Source: Nitrospinaceae bacterium UBA7883 (GTDB taxonomy: Bacteria; Nitrospinota_A; UBA7883). From it: 64,000 bases of DNA. Where the stretch lies: NCBI GenBank assembly GCA_002500605.1, contig DLRR01000002.1:118526-182525 (forward strand), given 5' to 3'. Position 1 is the stretch's first letter; the number at the start of each line of letters is the position of its first letter. Made by a program: the position numbers and the translations under genes. Positions 55,357-63,278 of this stretch are shown here, one piece after another. The notes under the pieces are model-generated. The model saw nothing but the letters and a program-made list of their open reading frames with translations. It ran no database searches and was not told where the DNA came from.

Positions 55357-56235
55357 TCATTTCTCTACCTTGGAGGCCGAATATTGATAAATTCCAACAG
55401 AACCAACAACAATTAAACCAGCAGACAGTGAAGAAATCCCAGGGATATCATTTAGAAAAACAACCCCATAAATAAGTGAAAAAAATGGTATTAGGAGCTT
55501 GGTTGCTGCGGCGTCGGCTGATCCTAATATACCCATTCCTCGGTTAAATAAAAGTACCGGTGCACCTAGTGCTATAAACCCTAACACTATGGCCAGAGCT
55601 GACTGGCCAGGCGAATGGAAGGCAAAATTTCCCGATATATATATTGTTACTAGAGTTACGATAAATGAAATAGAGAACGACCAGCGAGTAACGGGGGCCC
55701 ATCCACGGTCTTTTATTGGGCCTTCAATCGCTATCGTTATTGTGGCTATTAAAAAAGCTGCCAAAAGTAAGTAACTGGCACCAACTCCCTCGCCACTAAA
55801 AGCCCCTTTTTCAAGACTAATCCAAGTTACACCTATAAACCCGGCTATCAAAGACGCCAATTGTATAACGGTAAATTTTTTACGATTAAGTAGCCTTGCC
55901 ATGGCAGCAATCATTAAAACGTTTGAAATTACTAATATTGCAGCAAGGGATGGTGAGACCATTCGCGACCCGGTCAGAATTAAATATACAATTATTGGTG
56001 AGCTAACCCCATTATATGCGATGGCTGCTACAAGATAGAAATTTAGTTTACCTATCGGCTTATTGCCTTTGAATATAAAAAAAAGTAGAGCACTGCAAAA
56101 CATGGCCTGGCAAACAAACATTCCCATTCCAGCTGCTGGGTTAATAAGATGGGCTATGATATAGCCAATAGCAAACATAGCACTTGAAACTACAAGGCTT
56201 ATGTAAGCAGAAACTCTTCTCTGGGTGTCACGCAT
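55357..56235 (-). CDS. EamA/DMT family transporter
   Basis: A 292-residue protein with ten predicted helices in two EamA repeats (each ~140 residues). SRMVSPSLAAILVISNVLMIAAMARLL and the second-repeat LGSADAAATKLLIPFFSLIYG are typical of drug/metabolite exporters. Substrate unknown. It is convergent with the hsp20 unit and divergent from the KamA-type gene. Confidence 0.85.
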   Translation of the reverse strand: MRDTQRRVSAYISLVVSSAMFAIGYIIAHLINPAAGMGMFVCQAMFCSALLFFIFKGNKPIGKLNFYLVAAIAYNGVSSPIIVYLILTGSRMVSPSLAAILVISNVLMIAAMARLLNRKKFTVIQLASLIAGFIGVTWISLEKGAFSGEGVGASYLLLAAFLIATITIAIEGPIKDRGWAPVTRWSFSISFIVTLVTIYISGNFAFHSPGQSALAIVLGFIALGAPVLLFNRGMGILGSADAAATKLLIPFFSLIYGVVFLNDIPGISSLSAGLIVVGSVGIYQYSASKVEK

Positions 56236-56836
56236 TTATCAATCTATTTACAATAGTTCGTTTTACTAAGATCGGTGATGCTCAACCACATCAAGCGTTT
56301 TCTGTGAAAACAAAACTATAATAACCCTTTAAATTGTTTTTCCTGTTTTATGTTTTCATGCCCATGGCGGTATTTTTACCAGTTTCATGGCCGATCACCG
56401 GCTTATGTTACTACTTTATAACCTTTTGTACTTTAAATATTTACAAAAATACAGCTCATAATTTTTATCATGGAGCTTGCGAAAAGTAGTCATATTTGTT
56501 AGCCTAAAGTCATCAATCCCATTAACCACAAAGGGATTGCTGGTTAGTCTTTTCAAAATAAAAACTTTAGTTGACTACGGTGGGGTGACTTTCCGCTAGG
56601 AACGCACGCTTGCAACCTAGCGGCATCGGCGCAATGCGCTTCGGATTAAATTAGGGGATTGGTGACGCTACACCATAGCAGCCCGCCAATAACCAGATTA
56701 GATGATTAGTGGTCTGGAAACTGAGATTACTTTAAATAGAAATGGTTCGTTTTCTTGGTTAAAAAATAAGGGTAACGGATTATTGGTATTGAGACCTTAT
56801 CAATGTCCAATTAGATTGCTACAAAAGGAATGGTTT
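56236..56836. other. Long structured leader/intergenic region before the KamA-type gene
   Basis: About 600 bases without a convincing gene. The first 300 are AT-rich. Interleaved perfect 6-mers occur at 56515-56546: AATCCC pairs with GGGATT, and TAACCA with TGGTTA. A GC-richer part follows: arms CCGCTAGG / CCTAGCGG (56593-56600, 56616-56623), GCGC-AAT-GCGC (56629-56639) and TGGTG-ACGCTA-CACCA near 56676. A frame open from 56702 joins the downstream gene but seems part of the leader. It may hold an RNA regulator; no known riboswitch core was recognised. Confidence 0.5.
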
Positions 56837-57991
56837 ATGAGTGTTGGAAATACAGTTAGAGCTTGGCGGCCGCTTATAGGTCAAGAAAAAGCTTTTATTA
56901 AGACCAACAAGACGGTTAGCAGAGTCTCTGATTTAGCAAATCTACTACCTAACGAAAGCCACACCTTAGAACAAGTTGCCAAGCAGTACAAATTTCAAGC
57001 AACTGAATATTACCTGGATCTTATCAACTGGAATGACCCTAATGACCCACTTAAACGGCTTATTGTTCCCCATTTGGAAGAACTAGACGATTGGGGTACG
57101 CTAGATGCTTGTGATGAAGCTTCCAACACACAGCTAAACGGTGTACAGCACAAATACCCAGACACTGCATTGATGTTGGTCACGAATACCTGCGCTGCAC
57201 TTTGTCGATACTGTTTTCGTAAAAGGCTATTCTTGGATGGTAATCATGAAGTAAGCCCTAACATCGCCGGGTCTATCGAATACATTTCAAACCATAAAGA
57301 GATCACTGACGTACTGCTAACTGGCGGTGACCCGTTAACTCTTCCCACAAGAAAACTGGAAAAGATTTTTGTTGAGCTTGGTAGGTTAGATCACGTAAAA
57401 GCAGTAAGACTAGGGTCAAAAGTTCCTGCCTTTGATCCGTGGCGCCTTACTGAGGACAAGCGACTCCAAAGTATAATCACCGACTTTTTGCATACAGGAA
57501 AGACCCTGTACCTAATTGCACATTTCGACCATCCACGGGAGATCACACAAGAAGCGATAACTCAGCTGCGTCTTTTTCGTAAACTGGGGGTCGTTATGGT
57601 CAACCAATGCCCAATCCTTCGAGGCATCAACGATGATCCGGATATTTTATCAGAGCTTTATAAATCACTAAGTTCAATCGGGGTAGCACCCTATTATCTT
57701 TTCCAAGGTAGACCAACTAAGGGCAACGCAATGTTTAGGGTGCCCATAGTAAGAGGTTATAAAATCCTTACTGAAGCAGTTAATGATCTATCTGGCCTTG
57801 CCAAAAGAGTTCGGTTTGTAATGTCTCATGCCACGGGTAAAATTGAAGTTCTCGGCGTAGACAATTCGCACATTTACATGAAATACCACAGGCCAAAGTA
57901 TTCACGGGATAAAGGACGGTTCATGATATTTAACCGCGATGATAAAGCTTACTGGCTTGATCAGTTAATCCCATCTGATTCAACGGTCTAA
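56837..57991 (+). CDS. KamA-family radical SAM aminomutase, substrate uncertain
   Basis: A 384-residue protein from the ATG at 56837, which has AAGGA seven bases upstream and gives normal family length; an in-frame ATG at 56702 would add 45 residues. Radical SAM motif CAALCRYC (Cys 119, 123, 126) followed by FRKR; TGGDPLTL is conserved; the PLP Lys is likely K335 in HATGKIEVL. The residues that bind lysine's amino group in lysine 2,3-aminomutase (Asp293, Asp330) align with Arg292 (FQGRPTKG) and Ser330 (VMSHATG), so lysine is an unlikely substrate. Glutamate 2,3-aminomutase is one known precedent for such swaps. Not EpmB as I read it. Confidence 0.8.
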   Translation: MSVGNTVRAWRPLIGQEKAFIKTNKTVSRVSDLANLLPNESHTLEQVAKQYKFQATEYYLDLINWNDPNDPLKRLIVPHLEELDDWGTLDACDEASNTQLNGVQHKYPDTALMLVTNTCAALCRYCFRKRLFLDGNHEVSPNIAGSIEYISNHKEITDVLLTGGDPLTLPTRKLEKIFVELGRLDHVKAVRLGSKVPAFDPWRLTEDKRLQSIITDFLHTGKTLYLIAHFDHPREITQEAITQLRLFRKLGVVMVNQCPILRGINDDPDILSELYKSLSSIGVAPYYLFQGRPTKGNAMFRVPIVRGYKILTEAVNDLSGLAKRVRFVMSHATGKIEVLGVDNSHIYMKYHRPKYSRDKGRFMIFNRDDKAYWLDQLIPSDSTV

Positions 57992-58034
57992 AACAAAACT
58001 GGCCAAACCAACTGAGTCCGTTTGTTCTCTGCGT

Positions 58035-58046
58035 ACTACCGGTAGT
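58035..58046. repeat. Perfect 12-base palindrome between convergent genes
   Basis: ACTACCGGTAGT is its own reverse complement, in the 92-base gap between the KamA-type gene and the small gene at 58084. Possible operator or part of a bidirectional terminator; no T-run is beside it. Confidence 0.4.
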
Positions 58047-58083
58047 CCGCTAAAAGCCAACCCCCGACAGCCTTGGCAAAGGT

Positions 58084-58305
58084 CTATTCATCAAATTCCT
58101 CAGTTTCTTTAATAAACCATTTGAAAATTGGCTCAACCAAGTCAGGTCTAGAATCATAGGCTGAGGCCAAAGCCATTACCGTAAATACGTTTTCAGGAAT
58201 AGCACCATCAGTTGGCAAATCTGGAAGTTTGATATGCAATTTCATGTCCTTGCCAATGATCAAGGCTGCAGAATCTTTGTCGAAGCTTGTACCTTCTTCC
58301 CCCAT
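58084..58305 (-). CDS. Small acidic protein of unknown function in the corrinoid cluster
   Basis: A 73-residue protein beginning MGEEGTSFDKDSAALIIGKD, with a patch KLHIKLPDLPTDGAIPENV and an acidic C-terminal end (IKETEEFDE). AGGAGGTTTC precedes the ATG, a near-perfect ribosome site, so translation is credible. No signal peptide, metal motif or membrane helix. It follows the MtaA-type gene by 75 bases on the same strand and may be a helper or regulatory subunit; I do not recognise the family. Confidence 0.7.
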   Translation of the reverse strand: MGEEGTSFDKDSAALIIGKDMKLHIKLPDLPTDGAIPENVFTVMALASAYDSRPDLVEPIFKWFIKETEEFDE

Positions 58306-58380
58306 GAAACCTCCTGTGCTGTATCCCTACCTAGTGGAATATCGAAACAATAACTTTTTCACAGCTTATTATTGATTAGT

Positions 58381-59376
58381 TTACCGATTGATAGATTTTA
58401 TCGTGTTGCTAAGTGCGAGCATATTATTTAATGATGTAGATGGAACCACTCCACAACCAGGAGCGATAATGTCATAACCTTTTTGTTCGCAATCTTTGAC
58501 CATCCCTCGAACATCTTCCGGGTTTCCTTCATACAGCTCAATTACGTTAATAGCGCCAACAATTGCACATTTACCTTGGACCGCTTTTTTGGCCAAATCA
58601 ATGGGAACCGGCGAATCAATTGAAATTGCGTTGGGCCCAGTCTTTACCATGTCGTCAAGCAAACGATGGCAAGGACCGCATACATGTAGAATGGACGGGA
58701 TGTCAAACACATTAATCAGTTTTTCGGTATATGGAGCAGAAAACTCTTGGAATTGTGCTGGCATAAGGTTTTGTGAGGTTCCGTCTACCACCATAATAAA
58801 ATCCGCTCCGGCCTTTTGCAAAAGCTTTCCATAATTCACCAGCATGGTAAGCATTTTATCCAAAACTTCTTTTAGCATATCTGGTTGCGAGTAAAGATCC
58901 TCAAATAGATCTTCAAAACCGTATGCAGTACAAAGTACTTCAAAAGGTGTTCCAAGTGCGGCAATTAAAGGTATGTCATCATCTTTTTTTATTGAGGCAA
59001 TTTCTACAGCTTTGACAACACTTGCCATTCGTCCAACAACCACACCCTCATCCTGGAACTCAAGATCACCTAGAGAATCCCTGGCTTTCGGTTCTGAAAC
59101 TGGCGGGTCTACTTTATCTCCAAAGCGGGTAGCACACCCAAGACTATCTGCCTCAACACAAATGTCAAAAGGTACTCTAACTGCCTCCAAGCCGCAAGTT
59201 TCTTGACTTGCTATGGCTAATGTGGCCATGGCTTCAGGCTCACGTAACGCTTCAGGCCAGAAAACTCCACAGCTTTCCATGGCTCCTATAGTAGCATTTT
59301 GTGTTGGAATTACTGCTGGTGGGCGATCAACCTCTTCTCCAGCTAAAGTTTTATTTAAGCGCAACTTTGGTGTCAT
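58381..59376 (-). CDS. MtaA/CmuA-type corrinoid methyltransferase (uroporphyrinogen decarboxylase fold)
   Basis: 331 residues, TIM barrel of the UroD superfamily. The zinc site of methylcobamide:acceptor methyltransferases is present: LHVCGPCHRL (His 232 and Cys 234 counted from an in-frame TTG at 59379) and Cys 309 in IIAPGCGVVPST; true UroDs lack this. Such proteins move a methyl group between a corrinoid protein and a thiol or folate acceptor. The acceptor here is unknown. The start is taken at the ATG at 59376, nine bases after AAAGG. Next upstream, after an 18-base gap, is an Rdx gene. Confidence 0.87.
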   Translation of the reverse strand: MTPKLRLNKTLAGEEVDRPPAVIPTQNATIGAMESCGVFWPEALREPEAMATLAIASQETCGLEAVRVPFDICVEADSLGCATRFGDKVDPPVSEPKARDSLGDLEFQDEGVVVGRMASVVKAVEIASIKKDDDIPLIAALGTPFEVLCTAYGFEDLFEDLYSQPDMLKEVLDKMLTMLVNYGKLLQKAGADFIMVVDGTSQNLMPAQFQEFSAPYTEKLINVFDIPSILHVCGPCHRLLDDMVKTGPNAISIDSPVPIDLAKKAVQGKCAIVGAINVIELYEGNPEDVRGMVKDCEQKGYDIIAPGCGVVPSTSLNNMLALSNTIKSINR

Positions 59377-59396
59377 CAATCTATACCTTTAACAAA

Positions 59397-59639
59397 CTAT
59401 TTCTCAGGGTTGGAAGGAAATTCGCCTTTTAGAATTCCAAGAACTTCACCTTTGTTCGGCAACCTTGCGTGCTTGTTCTTTGAAAAAATAAGGTCACCAT
59501 CACGAAAAATTTCGAATGCACCATTTTTCCCTGGAGTGTACTCCATTTCACATCCAAGTTCTGCGGTTAAATCCATTCCCAGCTTAGCTGCAATTGGGAA
59601 AAAATTACAAGTACGGCAGTAGGTTATCGAAACCAGCAT
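59397..59639 (-). CDS. SelW/Rdx-family thioredoxin-like protein, copy 1
   Basis: An 80-residue protein of the Rdx (SelW/SelT/SelH) fold: strand VSITYC then CRTC at residues 8-11 (CxxC in place of the CxxU of selenoproteins), helix LGMDLTAELGCEM, then GKNGAFEIFRDGDLIFSK, the typical GAFEV-type hairpin. It is probably a small cytoplasmic thiol-redox protein. It lies between the second Rdx copy and the MtaA-type gene, so it may serve the methyl-transfer system. A TAG stop ends the frame, so no hidden Sec is involved. Confidence 0.82.
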   Translation of the reverse strand: MLVSITYCRTCNFFPIAAKLGMDLTAELGCEMEYTPGKNGAFEIFRDGDLIFSKNKHARLPNKGEVLGILKGEFPSNPEK

Positions 59640-59753
59640 AAACTTAAACTCCTTATTTGTGTCACAGGTATTTTCGTTTATAACACAAATTTTATACTCT
59701 GTCTAAAGTTGATTTTCCCACAACTAACGGGTCAAAACCGAATCCAGCATAAT

Positions 59754-59996
59754 TTATTGATCTGGGTTAGAAACCAACTCACCCTTTAGGATTCCAAGGA
59801 TTTCACCCTTTTTCGGCCACCTGGAAAGTTTTTGTTTGGAAAAAATTAGCTCACCATCCCGCGAAACTTCAAAAGCGCCGTTATTACCAATGACATATTC
59901 AGATTCGCATTCAAGTTCCATCTTCAAATCCATCGCGAGTTTGGTAGCTATCGGACGGTAATTGCAACACTGACAGTAGGTTATTGAAATTAGCAT
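59754..59996 (-). CDS. SelW/Rdx-family thioredoxin-like protein, copy 2
   Basis: 80 residues from the ATG at 59996, which has GGAG nine bases upstream; the frame is open 51 bases further but that part runs inside the preceding gene. Same architecture as copy 1: LISITYC then CQCC at residues 8-11, LAMDLKMELECE, GNNGAFEVSRDGELIFSK. The copies share over half their residues by eye, indicating a tandem duplication followed by divergence (CRTC versus CQCC). It overlaps the end of the QueG-like gene by seven bases. Confidence 0.82.
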   Translation of the reverse strand: MLISITYCQCCNYRPIATKLAMDLKMELECESEYVIGNNGAFEVSRDGELIFSKQKLSRWPKKGEILGILKGELVSNPDQ

Positions 59997-60796
59997 AGTG
60001 GAAAGCTCCTTCTGCTTAGCGGGCAAGAGGTCACGCAAACAGCGCATACCTGGTCATCTTGCTCATCTGATTTTGAATCTATATAAGTTGCACAGGCTTT
60101 CACGTCAATAAGACTCATATTACCACGAGCTCTATCCCAATTAATCCCTTTAATTGCGTTTGCCGGACAAGCTTGAACACAGCTGTCACAAGTAGAACAT
60201 ATGCTGTTACCAACGATTGGTTCAGCGGGAATCAGTGGTGCGTCTGTAAGAATAGTTCCCCACATCAGGTTAGCACCATAGCGGCTATTTAATAGCATTC
60301 CATTTTTCCCTATCCAACCCAACCCAGCACATGTGGCACCTGTTCGGTGAGGGAAAAGATCGTACAAAACACGAGTAAACGGACGATGGCACAGCTTGCC
60401 AACCGGTGGAAGTACAAGCCGCCGAAACCCAGCCCGCTTGAGTCGCCTTGCAGCCATACCAAGCACATGCTCTAACATACGGACAGCCTCGTCACGCCTG
60501 ACATAATATGTGGGTTGTTGATTGATACCAACTTGTTCATCTTCAAAGGCAGAGCAGTGCACAGCAATCGAGATTACGCGTGTAAAGTTACTTATCTCAC
60601 TAGATAAAGATCTTTTTGCATCACCAGTGAGGTCACCAATTCCGGCGAGATCAGCCCCCCACAGCAGCAACTTTTGCTTGAGGGTGTCAGTTTCTTTTAC
60701 AGCAAACGCATCTTTCCAAGGAATCGCACAAGACCCCTTGGTATTAACCTTTTGTTTTAACTCGAGTTTTAGAGTTTTCATAAAGAACGCACTCAC
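59990..60796 (-). CDS. QueG-like double 4Fe-4S protein, HEAT domain absent
   Basis: Up to 268 residues, GTG start (an ATG at 60781 is an alternative). The N-terminal cobalamin-type region has GADLAGIGDL, CSAFEDEQVG and GATCAGLGWIGKNGMLL, as in QueG. Two 4Fe-4S sets follow: CSTCDSCVQACP and CAVCVTSCP. QueG (epoxyqueuosine reductase) is ~350 residues with C-terminal HEAT repeats; this ends right after the second cluster, so a tRNA-binding role is doubtful. Within a corrinoid cluster, a corrinoid-reducing or related redox role is more plausible (inference). Confidence 0.75.
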   Translation of the reverse strand: MSAFFMKTLKLELKQKVNTKGSCAIPWKDAFAVKETDTLKQKLLLWGADLAGIGDLTGDAKRSLSSEISNFTRVISIAVHCSAFEDEQVGINQQPTYYVRRDEAVRMLEHVLGMAARRLKRAGFRRLVLPPVGKLCHRPFTRVLYDLFPHRTGATCAGLGWIGKNGMLLNSRYGANLMWGTILTDAPLIPAEPIVGNSICSTCDSCVQACPANAIKGINWDRARGNMSLIDVKACATYIDSKSDEQDDQVCAVCVTSCPLSRRSFPLC

Positions 60797-60799
60797 ACA

Positions 60800-60861
60800 A
60801 TTCGCGTCCGAAAGGCAGTTTCTGTTAACCTTTCGGAGCGCGAATTAAGCGAATAATTCGC
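60800..60861. repeat. Compound palindrome between the small gene and the QueG-like gene
   Basis: A 16/17-base hairpin with one bulge (arms 60800-60815 and 60829-60845, ATTCGCG...CGCGAAT ends, TCCGAAAGG/CCTTTCGGA core) is followed by a second perfect palindrome GCGAAT-A-ATTCGC (60849-60861) repeating the same end motif. It is 3-4 bases from the QueG-like start. A strong RNA hairpin or paired operator is possible. Confidence 0.7.
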
Positions 60862-60900
60862 CTATCAGTGAGTCATTTTAATAAAGCAGGGCCTTATTAT

Positions 60901-61173
60901 CTACTTAACCTTTGCGAGTTCCTTTATCGGCACTCTAACTTTTCCTTCGAAATCGTCACTTTCTACGTTAACGAACATTTCACAATGGTACTGTTTCTCG
61001 GTGCAACGGTACTCTTGACCATTTACTAACTTTGCGTCTACTCCTTTTTTGGTCTTAACATCTTTAGAGTCACCATTGTAAGTAACCAACATTCTGCCTC
61101 GATTGGAGCTGTAAACGACCGTATTTGATTTACCGGTATCGTTTTCTTGTTCTCCCCAATGATTCTTTCCCAT
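60901..61173 (-). CDS. Small protein of unknown function in the corrinoid cluster
   Basis: A 90-residue protein, MGKNHWGEQENDTGKSNTVV start, then a predicted beta-rich stretch with YRCTEKQYHCEMFVNV and a C-terminal KVRVPIKELAKVK. GGGGGAG lies three bases before the ATG. Two cysteines could bind metal or form a disulfide. It is placed 68 bases after the activator gene, same strand. Family not recognised; possibly an OB-like or small binding domain. Confidence 0.65.
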   Translation of the reverse strand: MGKNHWGEQENDTGKSNTVVYSSNRGRMLVTYNGDSKDVKTKKGVDAKLVNGQEYRCTEKQYHCEMFVNVESDDFEGKVRVPIKELAKVK

Positions 61174-61241
61174 AATCTCCCCCTTTGCGATTGAAAAAAA
61201 TTACTTCAGTTGTGCAGTGCTAATTTACAATTACACAAACA

Positions 61242-63206
61242 CTATAAAACCTCAACCTCTTCTTCAACAGGTAGAATTGCTTCTACATGTGGAAAAGGAT
61301 CAACCATGTTAGGCAGTTGCATTGCTTCGCCGAACCTTTCGTTAAAGTCATCTCTAAGAGCTAACTCTATATATTCGACTTTCATTGCAATATCATTTGC
61401 CTCTTTACGCTTATCAATATTCACCAAAGCTATGCGGGCCCCATCTCCAGCCGCATTTCCTATGTACTCAATTTTCTCTAGATCACAATCAGGTATCATG
61501 CCCATAACCATGGCCTGAACCTTATCAATATGGCTTCCAAAAGCACCTGCCATCACTAGTCTGTCAGGCACCTCCTTGCCAAACTGCCGCATCATCATCT
61601 TGCATCCAGCATATAAAGCTCCTTTAGCAAGTTGAATTGCACGAACATCTGCCTGATTGACAACTATATCTTCGCCAATAGATGTTTCGTGTTTCCATGC
61701 GATAACATATTCGGCTAATCCTGATGCATTCTTACGAACACGAGGTGATTCGATTTTTTCATTAAAGAAACCACTTTTCATGATAATTCTTCTAACAAAC
61801 AGTTCAGCCACGGCATCAATAATCGCAGATCCGCAGATCCCTTTTGCACCCATATCAGTTTTGCCATCACTCCAATTTTCGTTGCCTATTACCTTATATG
61901 TGCACTCAAGGGTTTTTTCATCTATTTTAATCTTTTCGATTGCACCAGGGGCAGCCCTCATACCATATTCGATTTGAGCTCCTTCCAATGCGGGACCAGT
62001 AGCCGATGAGCAGGACATCAGTTTATCCTTGTTACCAAAAACCAGCTCACCATTGGTTCCAATATCTATCAGCAGTGTAAATTCTTCACGCTTGTGAGGC
62101 TCATCAGCTAGCAGACACCCAACATTGTCTGCTCCCACAAAACCTGCCTCATTAGGCAACACGTGGATATTACCTGCCGGGAGAATATTTAGCCCAAACC
62201 TTTCAGCGTTTACATCTACTGAATGGTGAATTGCTGGTGGGAATGGTGCTACACCCATAAATTCAGGATTAATGCCAAGAAGAACATGATGCATGGCAGT
62301 ATTGCCCACCAGCACCATTTCAGCTATATCGTGAGATGAACATCCACTAGTCTTGCAGGCTTTCTCAATCAGTGTGTTAAGTCCTTCTTTTATCGAATCT
62401 TGAAGTTCTTGTAACCCTGTTTCTTCATTTAGCATGCAGTGGGTAATACGTGACATAACATCCTCACCCAAAGCAACTTGTGGGTTCATCATCGACTCAG
62501 TTGCAACAACTTTCCCAGTGTTAAGATCGGTCAGGTATCCGGCTACTGAGGTTGTTCCAATATCGACCGCCATACCTAAGTTAGTCGCCACAGTATCACC
62601 AGCCTCAATGCGAATAATTGTCTTTTTATTCAGCAGGGTGACGGTGACTTTCCAATCTGCATTTCTAACAGAATCTGCTAACTGTCTAAGGGCCCAGTAG
62701 TCAATATCGAGTTTCTTAAGTTTAAAGTTTTTCTGCAGTGCCTTTTCCAGCCTCTCAAAATCACCCCAAGAATCATCCAAGCTAGGCTCTTCTAATTCCA
62801 CATAATACTTTGTAACGGCCGGTTTAACTTTGATTTTATAGTCTCTGGCCGCCTTGCTGACAATTTGTTTACCGGTTCTGCTGGCCTCTGGCACAAAAAC
62901 CAGGAGGTCGCCATGCACTGTTGTTGAGCATGCCAGCCTGATATTCTGAGATACATCGTCTCTTTTCTTGTTTAAAACTTTTATATCGCCTTCTGAAGGC
63001 TCGCAAATATTTTTTATTGATGATTCAATGCCGAATTTTGGGTTATTCCCTTCCACTATCTTAACTCTGCATTTACCACATACTAAATGATCACCACAAA
63101 CCGCTTCAATGCCAACACCCGATTTGCGGGCGGCTTCCAAAATGGTTGTGCCATCCGCAATTTGGGTGCGGCTCCCAGAAGGCTGAAAGATAACTGTGTG
63201 TTCCAT
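61242..63206 (-). CDS. RACE-type corrinoid activator (2Fe-2S plus ASKHA ATPase)
   Basis: 654 residues. The N-terminal ferredoxin domain has a CGDHLVCGKC cluster with a further Cys at ~90 (RLACST). A linker region (~115-210) precedes the actin-like ATPase fold: phosphate-1 VDIGTTSVAGYL (~220), phosphate-2 LIDIGTNGELVFG and adenosine loop MAGAFGSHI. RACE proteins use ATP and low-potential electrons to return inactive Co(II) corrinoid to Co(I). It lies between the corrinoid protein and the rest of the cluster, 72 bases after it. Confidence 0.92.
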   Translation of the reverse strand: MEHTVIFQPSGSRTQIADGTTILEAARKSGVGIEAVCGDHLVCGKCRVKIVEGNNPKFGIESSIKNICEPSEGDIKVLNKKRDDVSQNIRLACSTTVHGDLLVFVPEASRTGKQIVSKAARDYKIKVKPAVTKYYVELEEPSLDDSWGDFERLEKALQKNFKLKKLDIDYWALRQLADSVRNADWKVTVTLLNKKTIIRIEAGDTVATNLGMAVDIGTTSVAGYLTDLNTGKVVATESMMNPQVALGEDVMSRITHCMLNEETGLQELQDSIKEGLNTLIEKACKTSGCSSHDIAEMVLVGNTAMHHVLLGINPEFMGVAPFPPAIHHSVDVNAERFGLNILPAGNIHVLPNEAGFVGADNVGCLLADEPHKREEFTLLIDIGTNGELVFGNKDKLMSCSSATGPALEGAQIEYGMRAAPGAIEKIKIDEKTLECTYKVIGNENWSDGKTDMGAKGICGSAIIDAVAELFVRRIIMKSGFFNEKIESPRVRKNASGLAEYVIAWKHETSIGEDIVVNQADVRAIQLAKGALYAGCKMMMRQFGKEVPDRLVMAGAFGSHIDKVQAMVMGMIPDCDLEKIEYIGNAAGDGARIALVNIDKRKEANDIAMKVEYIELALRDDFNERFGEAMQLPNMVDPFPHVEAILPVEEEVEVL

Positions 63207-63232
63207 AAAATTACTAATCCCACCTATTAATT

Positions 63233-63260
63233 AAAAGCCGGCCCGGCTTTACAGCCGGGC
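63233..63260 (-). terminator. Intra-cluster terminator-like hairpin after the corrinoid protein gene
   Basis: Perfect eight-base GC-rich arms GCCCGGCT / AGCCGGGC with a four-base loop, followed on the minus strand by CGGC and a TTTT run. It lies between the corrinoid protein and activator genes and may reduce readthrough so that more corrinoid protein than activator is made. Confidence 0.65.
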
Positions 63261-63278
63261 TCAACTTCTTAGTCTTTA

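Noticed and set aside
59397..59996. Rdx proteins as selenoproteins
   Set aside because: Both have complete CxxC motifs, normal lengths and TAG/TAA stops; there is no in-frame TGA at the redox site.
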